Assembly: GCF_001830325.1 (NCBI RefSeq)
Contig: NZ_MHZG01000001.1
Coordinates: forward strand, 124,001-188,000
Origin: Polynucleobacter sp. GWA2_45_21
GTDB lineage: Bacteria > Pseudomonadota > Gammaproteobacteria > Burkholderiales > Burkholderiaceae
Reading direction: 5' to 3'
DNA: 64,000 bases
The notes under the pieces are model-generated. The model made no database searches. It saw only the letters and a list, made by a program, of their open reading frames with translations, and was not told the DNA's origin. The position numbers were made by a program, and so were the translations under genes. Numbering within the stretch: the stretch's first letter is position 1; each line of letters begins with the position of its first letter. Below are positions 8,625 to 16,480 of the stretch, one piece after another.

Positions 8625-9302
8625 TTATGCAATCTGCCTAATCAACAGAATTGCACCAGCAAATAGCAAGATTAAACCGTAAGCGAAGCGCATCATTGCA
8701 TTACTCAACTTAGTATGGACATGTGTGCCAGTCCATATTCCCAAAAAGGCTACTGGCATCAGAAGTACTGCTAAACCCACCACTTCCCAACTTAATATCA
8801 ATCCAGTTACCAGCATCAGAATCAGTCGCAAGAAGGTCAACATAAAGATGGCAAATGCCATTGTTGCGCGCAATACTTTGGGATTATTAATGCGAAGACC
8901 CAGGTAAGAAACGTAGAGAGGACCTCCGGTAGCAAAGAGAGCGGTAAATGCACCCCCCAAGAATCCAAGGGGTAGCGCCCACCATTTACTAATGGGGTCT
9001 CTAATTTCGACATTCCTCTGGATGAGAACCCTCATTCCATTGACTGCCGCAAATAATCCAAGAATCAATAACAAAGGTTCGCTGGGGGATTTAACCAGCA
9101 AGAAAATACCCAAGAACATCCCCAAGACACTAAAAGGAAAGAGCCATTTAAGCTCTTGCATATCAGCATCACCTGAGGACTTCCTGCCAACATATAAAGA
9201 GGCGAAAATGTCCACCAACACCATCATTGGCACGACTACTTTTAAAGGGTACATCTGAACCAGTAGTGGGACTGCCACTATTGAGGATCCAAATCCTGAC
9301 AC
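8625..9302 (-). CDS. TauE/SafE-family anion permease (start uncertain)
   Basis: A membrane protein of the TauE/SafE family, whose members export sulfite or carry organic sulfonates and other anions. At least 225 residues with several hydrophobic segments; GFGSSIVAVPLL and the internal repeat GGAFTALFATGGPLYV are the twin family motifs. GTG 9302 is the only conventional start, but the frame is open upstream to a TGA at 9387-9389 and encodes a hydrophobic stretch (LALAALIVLCAFFIFGV-like) that would complete the first membrane helix. The true start may therefore be a rare ATT at 9378-9380, overlapping the end of the flavoprotein gene. It reads as the last gene of the frd-like operon; next to a sulfite-producing pathway, sulfite export is a plausible role. 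Confidence 0.8.
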   Translation of the reverse strand: MSGFGSSIVAVPLLVQMYPLKVVVPMMVLVDIFASLYVGRKSSGDADMQELKWLFPFSVLGMFLGIFLLVKSPSEPLLLILGLFAAVNGMRVLIQRNVEIRDPISKWWALPLGFLGGAFTALFATGGPLYVSYLGLRINNPKVLRATMAFAIFMLTFLRLILMLVTGLILSWEVVGLAVLLMPVAFLGIWTGTHVHTKLSNAMMRFAYGLILLFAGAILLIRQIA

Positions 9303-9379
9303 CCCAAAGATAAAGAATGCACATAAGACTATTAGTGCTGCCAGCGCAAATGAGAGTGGCTCTATTAAATCAAAAATAA

Positions 9380-11098
9380 TTAGCTCTCAACTAAGATCGT
9401 CTCGCCTGGCTTAATCATGGTGAATTGGACTGGTCTTTTTTCAATCTTCAAACCCTGATCGCCTAACTGCACCGCCGTGAAATAAGAGCTTTCTAATGGT
9501 CCCGGCTCCGGATAATCATCGCGATAGTGAGCTCCTCTTGAATTTTCTCGCGCAAGAGCCGCTTCAGTTACTGCCTTACTCACCAGAATCAAATTACGTA
9601 AATTCATCCAATCCTGCCATGTAATGCTGTACTGCCTCTGAATGTCGCCGACACCTATTTGATCTAGCTGTTGACCCAGTTCATCTAATTTAACTCGAGC
9701 CTGAATCAAATTTTCCTTGCTACGGGAAATTCCAACATCGTCCCACATGCACTCCGCCAGAGCATCGCGAATCATTTCAATATCACCTGCGGGTTTCTTG
9801 AGAGGAGATTCGTGAGCTTCAATACTAGCTAGAACCTCTGACATATTGCACTCTTGCAAAGATTGTGAAGTCACCCACTTGGCCATCTCTTCACCCGCAA
9901 TACCGCCATATACAGTGGAATTAGCCACCCCATTACCGCCCAAGCGATTAGCGCCATGCACCCCACCAGTATCTTCACCAGCAGCAAATAATCCCGGCAA
10001 CTCTGTGCTGCAATCTTTTTTAAATACTAGGCCACCCATCATGTAGTGCGCAGTTGGCACCACCTCCACCAAGTCGCCAGCAAGATCAAATCCACTATCA
10101 GCGCAACGCTCCACCATACCCTTAAATTGCTGACGGACATTATCTGGTCCTAGATGACTCATTTGAATATAAACACCACCATTAGGCGTTGCTCTACCAG
10201 CCCGAATCTCTGAGTTAATCGATCTCGAAACAATGTCTCGTGTAGCACGCTCATTACGAGGATCATAGTTACCCATAAATCGCTCATGATTGCCATTGAG
10301 TAAATATCCGCCTGCACCACGCAGACCTTCCTCAAGAACAGTGCCAGTCATCCTAGTTCCAGGCCCTGCTAACATTCCTGTTGGATGGAACTGCACCATC
10401 TCCATGTCACGCAGAGTAAGGCCTGCGCGTAGCGCCATAGCCAAGCCATCACAACTCTTATCACCTGAAGGGGTGTGATACTTATACATAGTAGGTCCAC
10501 CACCCGTAGCTAAAAGGACTGCCTTAGCGCGTACGAGAGTGAACTGGCCAGTTTGCATGTTGAGCATTAGGACGCCAGCAAGGGATTTGCCATCTGTACT
10601 ATGAATCAATTCAACAGCCCTGTGCTCCTCGAGACGATGAATACCTCTTGCCCATACTTGCTCGGCAAGACGATTAATAATTTCAATTCCAGTTAAATCA
10701 CCCTTGTGCACTGTGCGATCAAAGGTTTGTCCTGCAAATGCTTTTTGATGCACAGTCCCATCTGGATTGCGATCAAAAAAACAACCGAGTTCATTCTCCA
10801 GCTCATGAATACGTTCTACAGCCTTACTGACCAAAGTCCATGCAAGCTCTTGATCGGATAACCACTTGCCACCCTCAATCGTGTCCATAAAGTGACGCTC
10901 TACAGAGTCACCTTCAGCCAACGCTACGTTGTAACCACCCTGAACCATGCGGGTACAACCGCACTTCCCAAGTAAGCCCTTCACAGCTATCGTGATGTGA
11001 AGATTTGGATTGGTTTGATGTGCATGCAAAGCTGCAAACAGTCCTGCGCCACCAGAACCCAGAATCAGGATGTCCGTTTCAAGCGTGGCGATATTCAT
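9380..11098 (-). CDS. Fumarate reductase/succinate dehydrogenase-like flavoprotein subunit
   Basis: A 572-residue FAD-dependent subunit related to FrdA/SdhA. FAD Rossmann motif ILGSGGAGLFAALHA (12-26); substrate residues in FHPTG, the E-G-L-R-G segment, TAHYMMGG and HGANRLGGNG are conserved, so it should act on a fumarate/succinate-like dicarboxylate. The segment equal to FrdA RSHTVAAEGG reads CGCTRMVQGG here, with Cys48 in place of the His that carries covalent FAD. In characterised FrdA, loss of that His removes succinate oxidation but keeps fumarate reduction. The gene is the sixth of an operon with Fe-S and two membrane subunits and a fumarase. Its ATG overlaps the fumarase beta stop by 4 bases. 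Physiological direction and substrate are not known. Confidence 0.85.
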   Translation of the reverse strand: MNIATLETDILILGSGGAGLFAALHAHQTNPNLHITIAVKGLLGKCGCTRMVQGGYNVALAEGDSVERHFMDTIEGGKWLSDQELAWTLVSKAVERIHELENELGCFFDRNPDGTVHQKAFAGQTFDRTVHKGDLTGIEIINRLAEQVWARGIHRLEEHRAVELIHSTDGKSLAGVLMLNMQTGQFTLVRAKAVLLATGGGPTMYKYHTPSGDKSCDGLAMALRAGLTLRDMEMVQFHPTGMLAGPGTRMTGTVLEEGLRGAGGYLLNGNHERFMGNYDPRNERATRDIVSRSINSEIRAGRATPNGGVYIQMSHLGPDNVRQQFKGMVERCADSGFDLAGDLVEVVPTAHYMMGGLVFKKDCSTELPGLFAAGEDTGGVHGANRLGGNGVANSTVYGGIAGEEMAKWVTSQSLQECNMSEVLASIEAHESPLKKPAGDIEMIRDALAECMWDDVGISRSKENLIQARVKLDELGQQLDQIGVGDIQRQYSITWQDWMNLRNLILVSKAVTEAALARENSRGAHYRDDYPEPGPLESSYFTAVQLGDQGLKIEKRPVQFTMIKPGETILVES

Positions 11099-11706
11099 GA
11101 TGTAATTCCTAGGCTCTTCAATACAGCCTCTTTATTACGAGCAACATCACCTTTAACTTCTTGATAAATACTTCCGCCATGACTATCCATCGCCACTAGC
11201 AGAGGGCCAAAATCTTTAATCTTGAAACGCCAGAGAGACTCTGGATTGAGATCATCCATATCTACGTCTTCAATCTGCTCAATCCAAGTTGTCTCAAGCG
11301 CTGCTGTACCACCAATAATTGCAAGATACACGCCGCCAATCTCCTGAAAGGCTGCCGCAGATCCTTCGCGCATGCCACCCTTACCAACAATCATGCGAAC
11401 GCCATTTTCAGTCATTAATGGGCGGGTAAACCGCTCCATGCGATCAGATGTAGTAGTGCCAATACAAATAGCTTGGTATCCAGCTGGAAATTCTTTGCTA
11501 ACAGGAACTTTGCGTACATTAGGTGCCGTATGGATGACAGCATGGCCACTCAAATCAAATCGAGTTTTCCGACCTTTATCAAACAAGTGAATCTGTGTTG
11601 CATCCCGAATACCAAATAAGGTATTTTGCAAAGTGACCGTGTCATTAATGCGCAGTTTACGAATATCAGCCTCACTCACGGGTGTTGGAAGATTGTAATG
11701 AGCCAT
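11095..11706 (-). CDS. Class I fumarase/tartrate dehydratase-type hydro-lyase, beta subunit
   Basis: A 203-residue C-terminal-type subunit of two-subunit class I (Fe-S, oxygen-sensitive) fumarases, which hydrate fumarate to malate or related pairs such as mesaconate/citramalate. Seen: DATQIHLFDKGRKTRFDLSGH, TTTSDRMERF and GKGGMREGSAAA, and the segment GGTAALETTWIEQIEDV typical of the family. AGGAG lies just upstream of the ATG. It follows the alpha subunit by 8 bases and overlaps the flavoprotein gene by 4, so translation is coupled. Specificity towards fumarate, mesaconate or tartrate cannot be read from the sequence. Confidence 0.85.
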   Translation of the reverse strand: MAHYNLPTPVSEADIRKLRINDTVTLQNTLFGIRDATQIHLFDKGRKTRFDLSGHAVIHTAPNVRKVPVSKEFPAGYQAICIGTTTSDRMERFTRPLMTENGVRMIVGKGGMREGSAAAFQEIGGVYLAIIGGTAALETTWIEQIEDVDMDDLNPESLWRFKIKDFGPLLVAMDSHGGSIYQEVKGDVARNKEAVLKSLGITS

Positions 11707-11714
11707 TGCTTCTC

Positions 11715-12590
11715 CTAGAACCCGTAAGTGACGCCATTAGGCGTAAAAGTGGCACGCGCCCTCCGGGCAGAGTGACATTGCATATTTACGGCTACAGGAT
11801 TAAGAGTGATATGGGTATGAGCCAATTCAACATGAACTGCAAATGCTGTGCCATCACCACCCAAACCCTGGGGACCGATACCCAACTTATTGACTGCGGC
11901 CGTTAACTCTTGCTCTAACTTAGCCCCCTCTTCATCGCTACAGATGCTACCCAAAGGTCTAGTAGCTGCCCTCTTAGCCATCGCAACACATTGTTCAGAT
12001 GTGCCGCCAATACCAACTCCAACAATAGTTGGGGGGCAAGTTTTGCCTCCAGCAGAAACAACGCTCTCAATCACAAAAGCTTTAACGCCATTAATTCCAT
12101 CAGCAGGAATGGCCATCTTTAAAAAGGAATTATTTTCTGAGCCGCTTCCTTTTGGGACCATCTCAATTTCAAGCATTTGGTCATCATCACAAAAATCAAT
12201 GCTAATTGCTGGCATATCAATACCGCAAGAAGTGTGATTATTTTTTCTCGTAATGGGGTGAACTACTGAAGAGCGCAATGGGTATTCAGTGGTTGCACGC
12301 TCACAGCCTTTTCTAATAGCTGCCTTAAGCTCCATGCCGTCAAACTGAACATTGCGACCAATCTTTACTTTGTAAATAGGCAAGCCAGTATCTTGGCAGA
12401 GAAGGTTATCCTCGCGCTCAGCTACTGAAATATTAGTGATCATGGTTTTTAAGACAACCTGAGCACGTGCATCTGTCTCACCTTGATTTAAACGCTCGAT
12501 ACCAGCCTTCACATCATCTGGCAGAACTTTTAATGCTCGGATATAAAGCTCCTTACAAGCTTCTTCAACTACTTTCATTTGTAACTGCAT
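11715..12590 (-). CDS. Class I fumarase/tartrate dehydratase-type hydro-lyase, alpha subunit
   Basis: The catalytic-cluster subunit of the same two-subunit hydro-lyase, 291 residues from ATG 12590. The three cysteines expected to hold the [4Fe-4S] cluster are visible in LLCQDTGLP, GGKTCPPTIVGVG and NMQCHSARRARAT. LRSSVVHPITRKNNH is also characteristic. GTG 12593 and TTG 12602 are alternative in-frame starts; the family usually begins close to the ATG. It lies between the membrane anchor genes and the beta subunit, so hydration is tied to the dicarboxylate oxidoreductase encoded by the same transcript. Confidence 0.86.
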   Translation of the reverse strand: MQLQMKVVEEACKELYIRALKVLPDDVKAGIERLNQGETDARAQVVLKTMITNISVAEREDNLLCQDTGLPIYKVKIGRNVQFDGMELKAAIRKGCERATTEYPLRSSVVHPITRKNNHTSCGIDMPAISIDFCDDDQMLEIEMVPKGSGSENNSFLKMAIPADGINGVKAFVIESVVSAGGKTCPPTIVGVGIGGTSEQCVAMAKRAATRPLGSICSDEEGAKLEQELTAAVNKLGIGPQGLGGDGTAFAVHVELAHTHITLNPVAVNMQCHSARRARATFTPNGVTYGF

Positions 12591-12602
12591 CACATTGCCC
12601 AA

Positions 12603-12962
12603 TCAGTTTGCTAAATACAAAAATAGAAGGCCACAAGCTATACCAAATAAGATAGCTGCTTGCGTCCAAGCCTTACGCAGGCCGCGCCACGGACCAAACT
12701 CAATCATGAGCAATCGAATTCCGCCGACCAAATGAATGGCCAGCAAAATAACGAGGGCCCATTCACCAAATTTGAAGACCCAAAAATCGGTTAACCCCAG
12801 ATAGCGCTCAAAGCCACTAGCTCCGCGCAAAGACTGAGAAAGCATTAAGAAATGCAAAGGAATAAAACAGGCTAATAGCAAGCCAGAGAAACGATGGCAT
12901 ACATAAGCAAAATAAGAGAGATGACTTTTTGCGCGTAAATCGAGTTTTGGCCTAGACCTCAT
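12603..12962 (-). CDS. Succinate dehydrogenase/fumarate reductase-like cytochrome b anchor subunit (SdhC-type)
   Basis: A 119-residue membrane subunit starting at ATG 12962, which overlaps the previous stop in an ATGA. After a basic N-terminus comes HLSYFAYVCHRFSGLLLACF with the H-R-x-S-G motif of SdhC quinone/heme sites, then two further membrane helices including LVILLAIHLVGGIRLLM with a candidate heme His. With the next protein it would anchor the Fe-S and flavoprotein subunits and pass electrons to or from quinone. The longer open frame upstream of this ATG only shadows the neighbouring gene. Confidence 0.78.
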   Translation of the reverse strand: MRSRPKLDLRAKSHLSYFAYVCHRFSGLLLACFIPLHFLMLSQSLRGASGFERYLGLTDFWVFKFGEWALVILLAIHLVGGIRLLMIEFGPWRGLRKAWTQAAILFGIACGLLFLYLAN

Positions 12963-13309
12963 GGAGCACCTCCGGTATAGATGCCAATAACCGCTGCAGT
13001 TCCCAGAGTAATAATGAGAGCTCCTAGAATCCAAGATAGCGCCTTGGAAACCAATCCCTTGCAACATGTTTCTTCGAGAATATTAGCCAAGCCAATAGGT
13101 GCATGCACAAAGCAGGCCAAGACAAAAATCTCATAAAAAATAGCAAACGCAATATTGCCCTGGGTGCGCCCCAAGATCTCTTCAGCAGTTAGGCCGCCGC
13201 GTATTGCGTAGAAAATAATGACGAGATGAATGCTGACACAGAGCCCCAAAATCATGGCGCTAATTCTTTGTGCATACCAAAGCTTCGCCTGCAATACCCC
13301 CTGGCTCAT
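12959..13309 (-). CDS. Second membrane anchor subunit of the succinate dehydrogenase/fumarate reductase-like complex
   Basis: A 116-residue protein with three predicted membrane helices. The N-terminal AQRISAMILGLCVSIHLVII resembles anchor proteins with R-I/F-S plus heme His, and a second His is in LACFVHAPIGLANIL. Both ends overlap neighbours by 4 bases (ATGA with the Fe-S gene upstream and with the SdhC-type gene downstream), so the three are translated together. Assignment rests on context and helix pattern; similarity to named anchors is weak, as is normal for this subunit. Confidence 0.75.
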   Translation of the reverse strand: MSQGVLQAKLWYAQRISAMILGLCVSIHLVIIFYAIRGGLTAEEILGRTQGNIAFAIFYEIFVLACFVHAPIGLANILEETCCKGLVSKALSWILGALIITLGTAAVIGIYTGGAP

Positions 13310-14037
13310 AACTTACCCCATTTGCTGCCACGAACAGCAGCTCGGGCCACTAGCTTCTTAAGACCAGCAATGCTGGCTGTAGGCTCCAGCTTCTTCGGGC
13401 AGCGCTCAGTACAAGACCCTTGCGTGTGGCATGCATGACAACCTTCATCGCCCGCAACTGCACGCAGACGATCCAATTGCTGTACATCACGTACGTCATT
13501 TGTTAGCGTCCACGCACGATTCAAAGCTGCAGGACCAAGATAGTTAGGACGTTTTTCAACCACCTCACAAGAGGAATAGCAGACTCCACAACCAATACAC
13601 TCAATACCGGCATTTGCCAATTGGCGCTCGGTTGACTCTGGCTCTACTCTTGCAAAATCATCATGACGGGTTTTATCACCCTTAAAGAAGCCAACAGCGC
13701 CTTTCCACTTATTAAAGAACTCACGCATATCGGTAGCGAGATCTTTAATTACAGGAAGATTATTTAATGGTGCAATCTCTAATGAATCACCCTCAACAAT
13801 TTGAGAGACATGGGTGCGGCAAGTCCAACGAGCAACACCGTTAACGGTCATAGCGCAAGAGCCACACATACCAACTCGACAAGCAAAGCGATAGCTAAGA
13901 GTTGGGTCTAACTTTCGCTGAATGTAGGTCACCACATCCAAAACCGTTTGATTTGGATTGCGTGGCACTAAATACTCAACAAACTCACCTTCTTGAGCAC
14001 CGCGCCAGACTTTTACCTTGAGATCTGAATTTGGCAT
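13306..14037 (-). CDS. Succinate dehydrogenase/fumarate reductase-like iron-sulfur subunit
   Basis: A 243-residue FrdB/SdhB-type protein. The N-terminal plant-ferredoxin domain has the [2Fe-2S] motif CRVGMCGSCAMTVNG with a further Cys in WTCRTH. The C-terminal bacterial ferredoxin domain has CIGCGVCYSSC and CHACHTQGSCTERCP for the [4Fe-4S] and [3Fe-4S] clusters. It is the first gene of the operon and would carry electrons between the flavoprotein and quinone. Genes for the normal housekeeping succinate dehydrogenase are not in this window, so whether this is a second copy needs the full genome. The start faces the divergent LysR gene across 84 bases. Confidence 0.9.
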   Translation of the reverse strand: MPNSDLKVKVWRGAQEGEFVEYLVPRNPNQTVLDVVTYIQRKLDPTLSYRFACRVGMCGSCAMTVNGVARWTCRTHVSQIVEGDSLEIAPLNNLPVIKDLATDMREFFNKWKGAVGFFKGDKTRHDDFARVEPESTERQLANAGIECIGCGVCYSSCEVVEKRPNYLGPAALNRAWTLTNDVRDVQQLDRLRAVAGDEGCHACHTQGSCTERCPKKLEPTASIAGLKKLVARAAVRGSKWGKL

Positions 14038-14121
14038 GGATTCATTATATCGATAGATAATAAAAAATAAATCGAATATAATTTTCTTTGAGATAAAGAA
14101 TAATTTTATATAAATATTGCC

Positions 14122-15030
14122 ATGTCTAGCATTCGGATACTAAAAAACTTTCTAGCAATAACAAGGCACAAGAGTGTCGCGGCTGCAGCTAAAGAAATTG
14201 GGCTCACGGCTGCAGCAGCAGGCCAGCAACTTGCGCAATTGGAGTCTGAGCTTGGCGTAGAGCTATTTGATAGAACCAAGCGCTCTCTTAGCCTAAATCA
14301 CCAGGGTAGATCGTTAATAGAGCCAATTCAAGATATTGTTGCGCGGTATGAGGCCTTGGGTTCTGAATTGAAGTCCGAGCTCAGCGGAACTATTGTTTTG
14401 GGCGCTCTTGTTTCAACCTTGATGGGGGCCTTCGGCAGCACTCTCAATAAACTTAAGCAGACCTATCCCAGTCTTGAGGTAAAGCTAATAGCAGGTCTAT
14501 CCAGCAACTTTTTAGATCAAGTACTTGAAGGGAGTTTAGATGCAGCGATTGTTACTGAGTCCCCATATGCGTTACCGCAAAACATTCAGTGGACGGAGTT
14601 GTACACCGAACCCATGGTCTTGATTTACCCTACAGTTAAAAACGCAAAAGGCTCTGATCCTAAAAATATCGCACATGACTTACCGTTTATTCGCTTTGAG
14701 AGAAACACTTGGACGGGTCATCTTGTAGATCAAACTATTCGATCTAGTAAGTTAAACGTTAAAGAGGGCATGGAACTCAATTCAGTTGAGGCCATTATTG
14801 AGCTAGTACGCCAAGGGCTTGGTTACTCTATTGTTCCCAAGCTAGCCAATATCGCCTGGGAAAGCGACCGCCAACTCAAAATATCCGCACTACCCGGCAA
14901 AACAATTTACAGAAAAGTTGGTTTATTGGAAAAACGTAAACACTCCCGTCAAAACATGACTCAAGAAATAAAAAAGTACTTTTTAGAGCAAGTGGGTACA
15001 AAAGAAAAACCACCCCGCAGGGTGGTTTGA
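14122..15030 (+). CDS. LysR-family transcriptional regulator
   Basis: A 302-residue LysR-type regulator. The winged helix is in residues 1-60 (FLAITRHKSVAAAAKEIGLT, then LESELGVELFDRTKRS), followed by a periplasmic-binding-like effector domain with the usual VRQGLGYSIVPK segment near 235. It is divergent from the frd-like/fumarase operon, and the 84-base A+T-rich gap holds ATATCGATAGATA and AAATCGAATATAA, T-N11-A type sequences expected for LysR binding. It probably controls that operon in response to a dicarboxylate-like inducer; the inducer is not known. Confidence 0.87.
   Translation: MSSIRILKNFLAITRHKSVAAAAKEIGLTAAAAGQQLAQLESELGVELFDRTKRSLSLNHQGRSLIEPIQDIVARYEALGSELKSELSGTIVLGALVSTLMGAFGSTLNKLKQTYPSLEVKLIAGLSSNFLDQVLEGSLDAAIVTESPYALPQNIQWTELYTEPMVLIYPTVKNAKGSDPKNIAHDLPFIRFERNTWTGHLVDQTIRSSKLNVKEGMELNSVEAIIELVRQGLGYSIVPKLANIAWESDRQLKISALPGKTIYRKVGLLEKRKHSRQNMTQEIKKYFLEQVGTKEKPPRRVV
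15007..15028. terminator. Stem-loop at the end of the LysR gene
   Basis: A 9-base perfect stem, AAACCACCC (15007-15015) and GGGTGGTTT (15020-15028), loop CGCA, overlaps the last codons of the LysR gene. There is no T-tract on the plus strand, but on the minus strand the stem is followed by TTTTTCTTTT. As a plus-strand terminator it would be weak. Confidence 0.4.
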
Positions 15031-15213
15031 AAATAAATCTATGGAGGTAAAACTAAAGAATGAACAACAAGTTCATCGTATTCCTCCGGCCCCTCCCTCA
15101 ATTTTTGGTTTGCCTACTTTAAGTGCGATATGCTTCAATTTGGTGCATTTAGCTCAAATAGCGCCATTTAGTAGAATGATTCTTATTTATTAACACTTAA
15201 TGAAGGAGTGCCA

Positions 15214-16428
15214 ATGGTGGCATCAAAGAAGGCGGGAATGCCCTCTCGCTTAATTGCAAGTCTTCTCACGGCTGCCCTAGCGCTTCCAGCTGCGGCACCA
15301 GTGGCATTTGCTCAAAATAGCAGCCAACAGCAAGCGGCAAAGCTTTCACAAGCACAATTAGAGGCCTTGGTAGCACCAATTGCCCTCTACCCGGATGCAC
15401 TGGTTTCGCAAGTGTTGATGGCATCAACCTACCCTCTTGAAGTAGCTGAAGCATCTAATTGGATCAAATCCAATGCCAACTTAAAAGGCGATGCTCTGAA
15501 TAAAGCATTGCTACAGCAAAATTGGGATGCTAGCGTCAAATCTTTAACGTCATTTCCACCAGTGCTGGAGATGATGGGATCCCAGTTGAGCTGGACACAG
15601 CAACTTGGTAATGCAGTATTGGCTCAGCAATCTGATGCCATGAGTGCGATTCAAGCATTGCGTGCCAAGGCGAAAAAAGCAGGCACATTAGAGTCAAACT
15701 CTCAGCAGACAGTGACCACACAAGGCAGCGGTAGTAGCCAGACCATCATTATTGAACCTGCGAACCCACAAGTTGTCTATGTTCCTACTTACAACCCAAC
15801 CGTTGTTTATGGCGCATGGGCCTACCCAGCATACCCCCCATACGCATACTATCCACCTGGATACGTAGCAGGCACTGCCCTCCTCTCTTTTGGAGTTGGC
15901 ATGGCAGTTGGAGCAGCACTTTGGGGTGGCTGCCATTGGGGAGGTGGTTATGGCGGTGGATCACTAACCGTCAATAACAATAACTTCAACAATTTCAATA
16001 AGAACACCAATAACAACTGGAACGGTAATCGCAATGGCGGCTCCAGCGACTGGAAACCAGACCAACAGCGCCGTAATGCAAACCTCGGTGGAGGTGCCGG
16101 TGGCGCGAACCGTAATGCAGAGCGAGATCAATTACGTCAGAATCTGCAGCGCGGAGATTTGAGTGGTAATCGTGCTGGCGATCGCGCAGGCAATACAGGC
16201 GGCGACCGTGGCGGCAATCGGTCAGGCGCTGACAGAACAGGTGGCGACCGTGGCGGCAATTTTGGTGGTGGTGATCGCAACGTCGGCGATCGATCCGGAG
16301 GTGGCGATCGATTTGGTGGTGGCGGTGGCTTTGGCGATACACGCGGCGCTCGCTTTGATGGTGGTGGCGATCACTTTGGCGGCGGCCATGGCGGCTTTGG
16401 TGGTGGCGGTTTCCGCGGCCGTCGCTAA
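15214..16428 (+). CDS. DUF3300 domain protein with Gly/Asn/Arg-rich tail
   Basis: A 404-residue exported protein. The signal peptide spans about residues 1-34 (basic start, then LIASLLTAALALPAAAPVAFA). Residues about 45-245 are a DUF3300 domain, recognised by LEALVAPIALYPDALVSQVLMA and the late segment VYVPTYNPTVVYGAW. The last 140 residues are low complexity, rich in Gly, Asn, Asp and Arg, with GGDRGGN-like repeats. DUF3300 has no known biochemical role; an envelope location is inferred. ATG 15214 has AAGGAG at 15203-15208; a GTG at 15208 would add two residues. A small Rap1a/Tai-like gene follows after 52 bases. Confidence 0.85.
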   Translation: MVASKKAGMPSRLIASLLTAALALPAAAPVAFAQNSSQQQAAKLSQAQLEALVAPIALYPDALVSQVLMASTYPLEVAEASNWIKSNANLKGDALNKALLQQNWDASVKSLTSFPPVLEMMGSQLSWTQQLGNAVLAQQSDAMSAIQALRAKAKKAGTLESNSQQTVTTQGSGSSQTIIIEPANPQVVYVPTYNPTVVYGAWAYPAYPPYAYYPPGYVAGTALLSFGVGMAVGAALWGGCHWGGGYGGGSLTVNNNNFNNFNKNTNNNWNGNRNGGSSDWKPDQQRRNANLGGGAGGANRNAERDQLRQNLQRGDLSGNRAGDRAGNTGGDRGGNRSGADRTGGDRGGNFGGGDRNVGDRSGGGDRFGGGGGFGDTRGARFDGGGDHFGGGHGGFGGGGFRGRR

Positions 16429-16480
16429 TTACCCTCACACATCTACATTGATATATACAAATTTGATTAAAGGAATAAAC

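Noticed and set aside
15995..16438. 147-codon minus-strand frame rich in His and Arg
   Set aside because: Mirror of the Gly/Asn/Arg repeats of the DUF3300 protein tail; low-complexity shadow.
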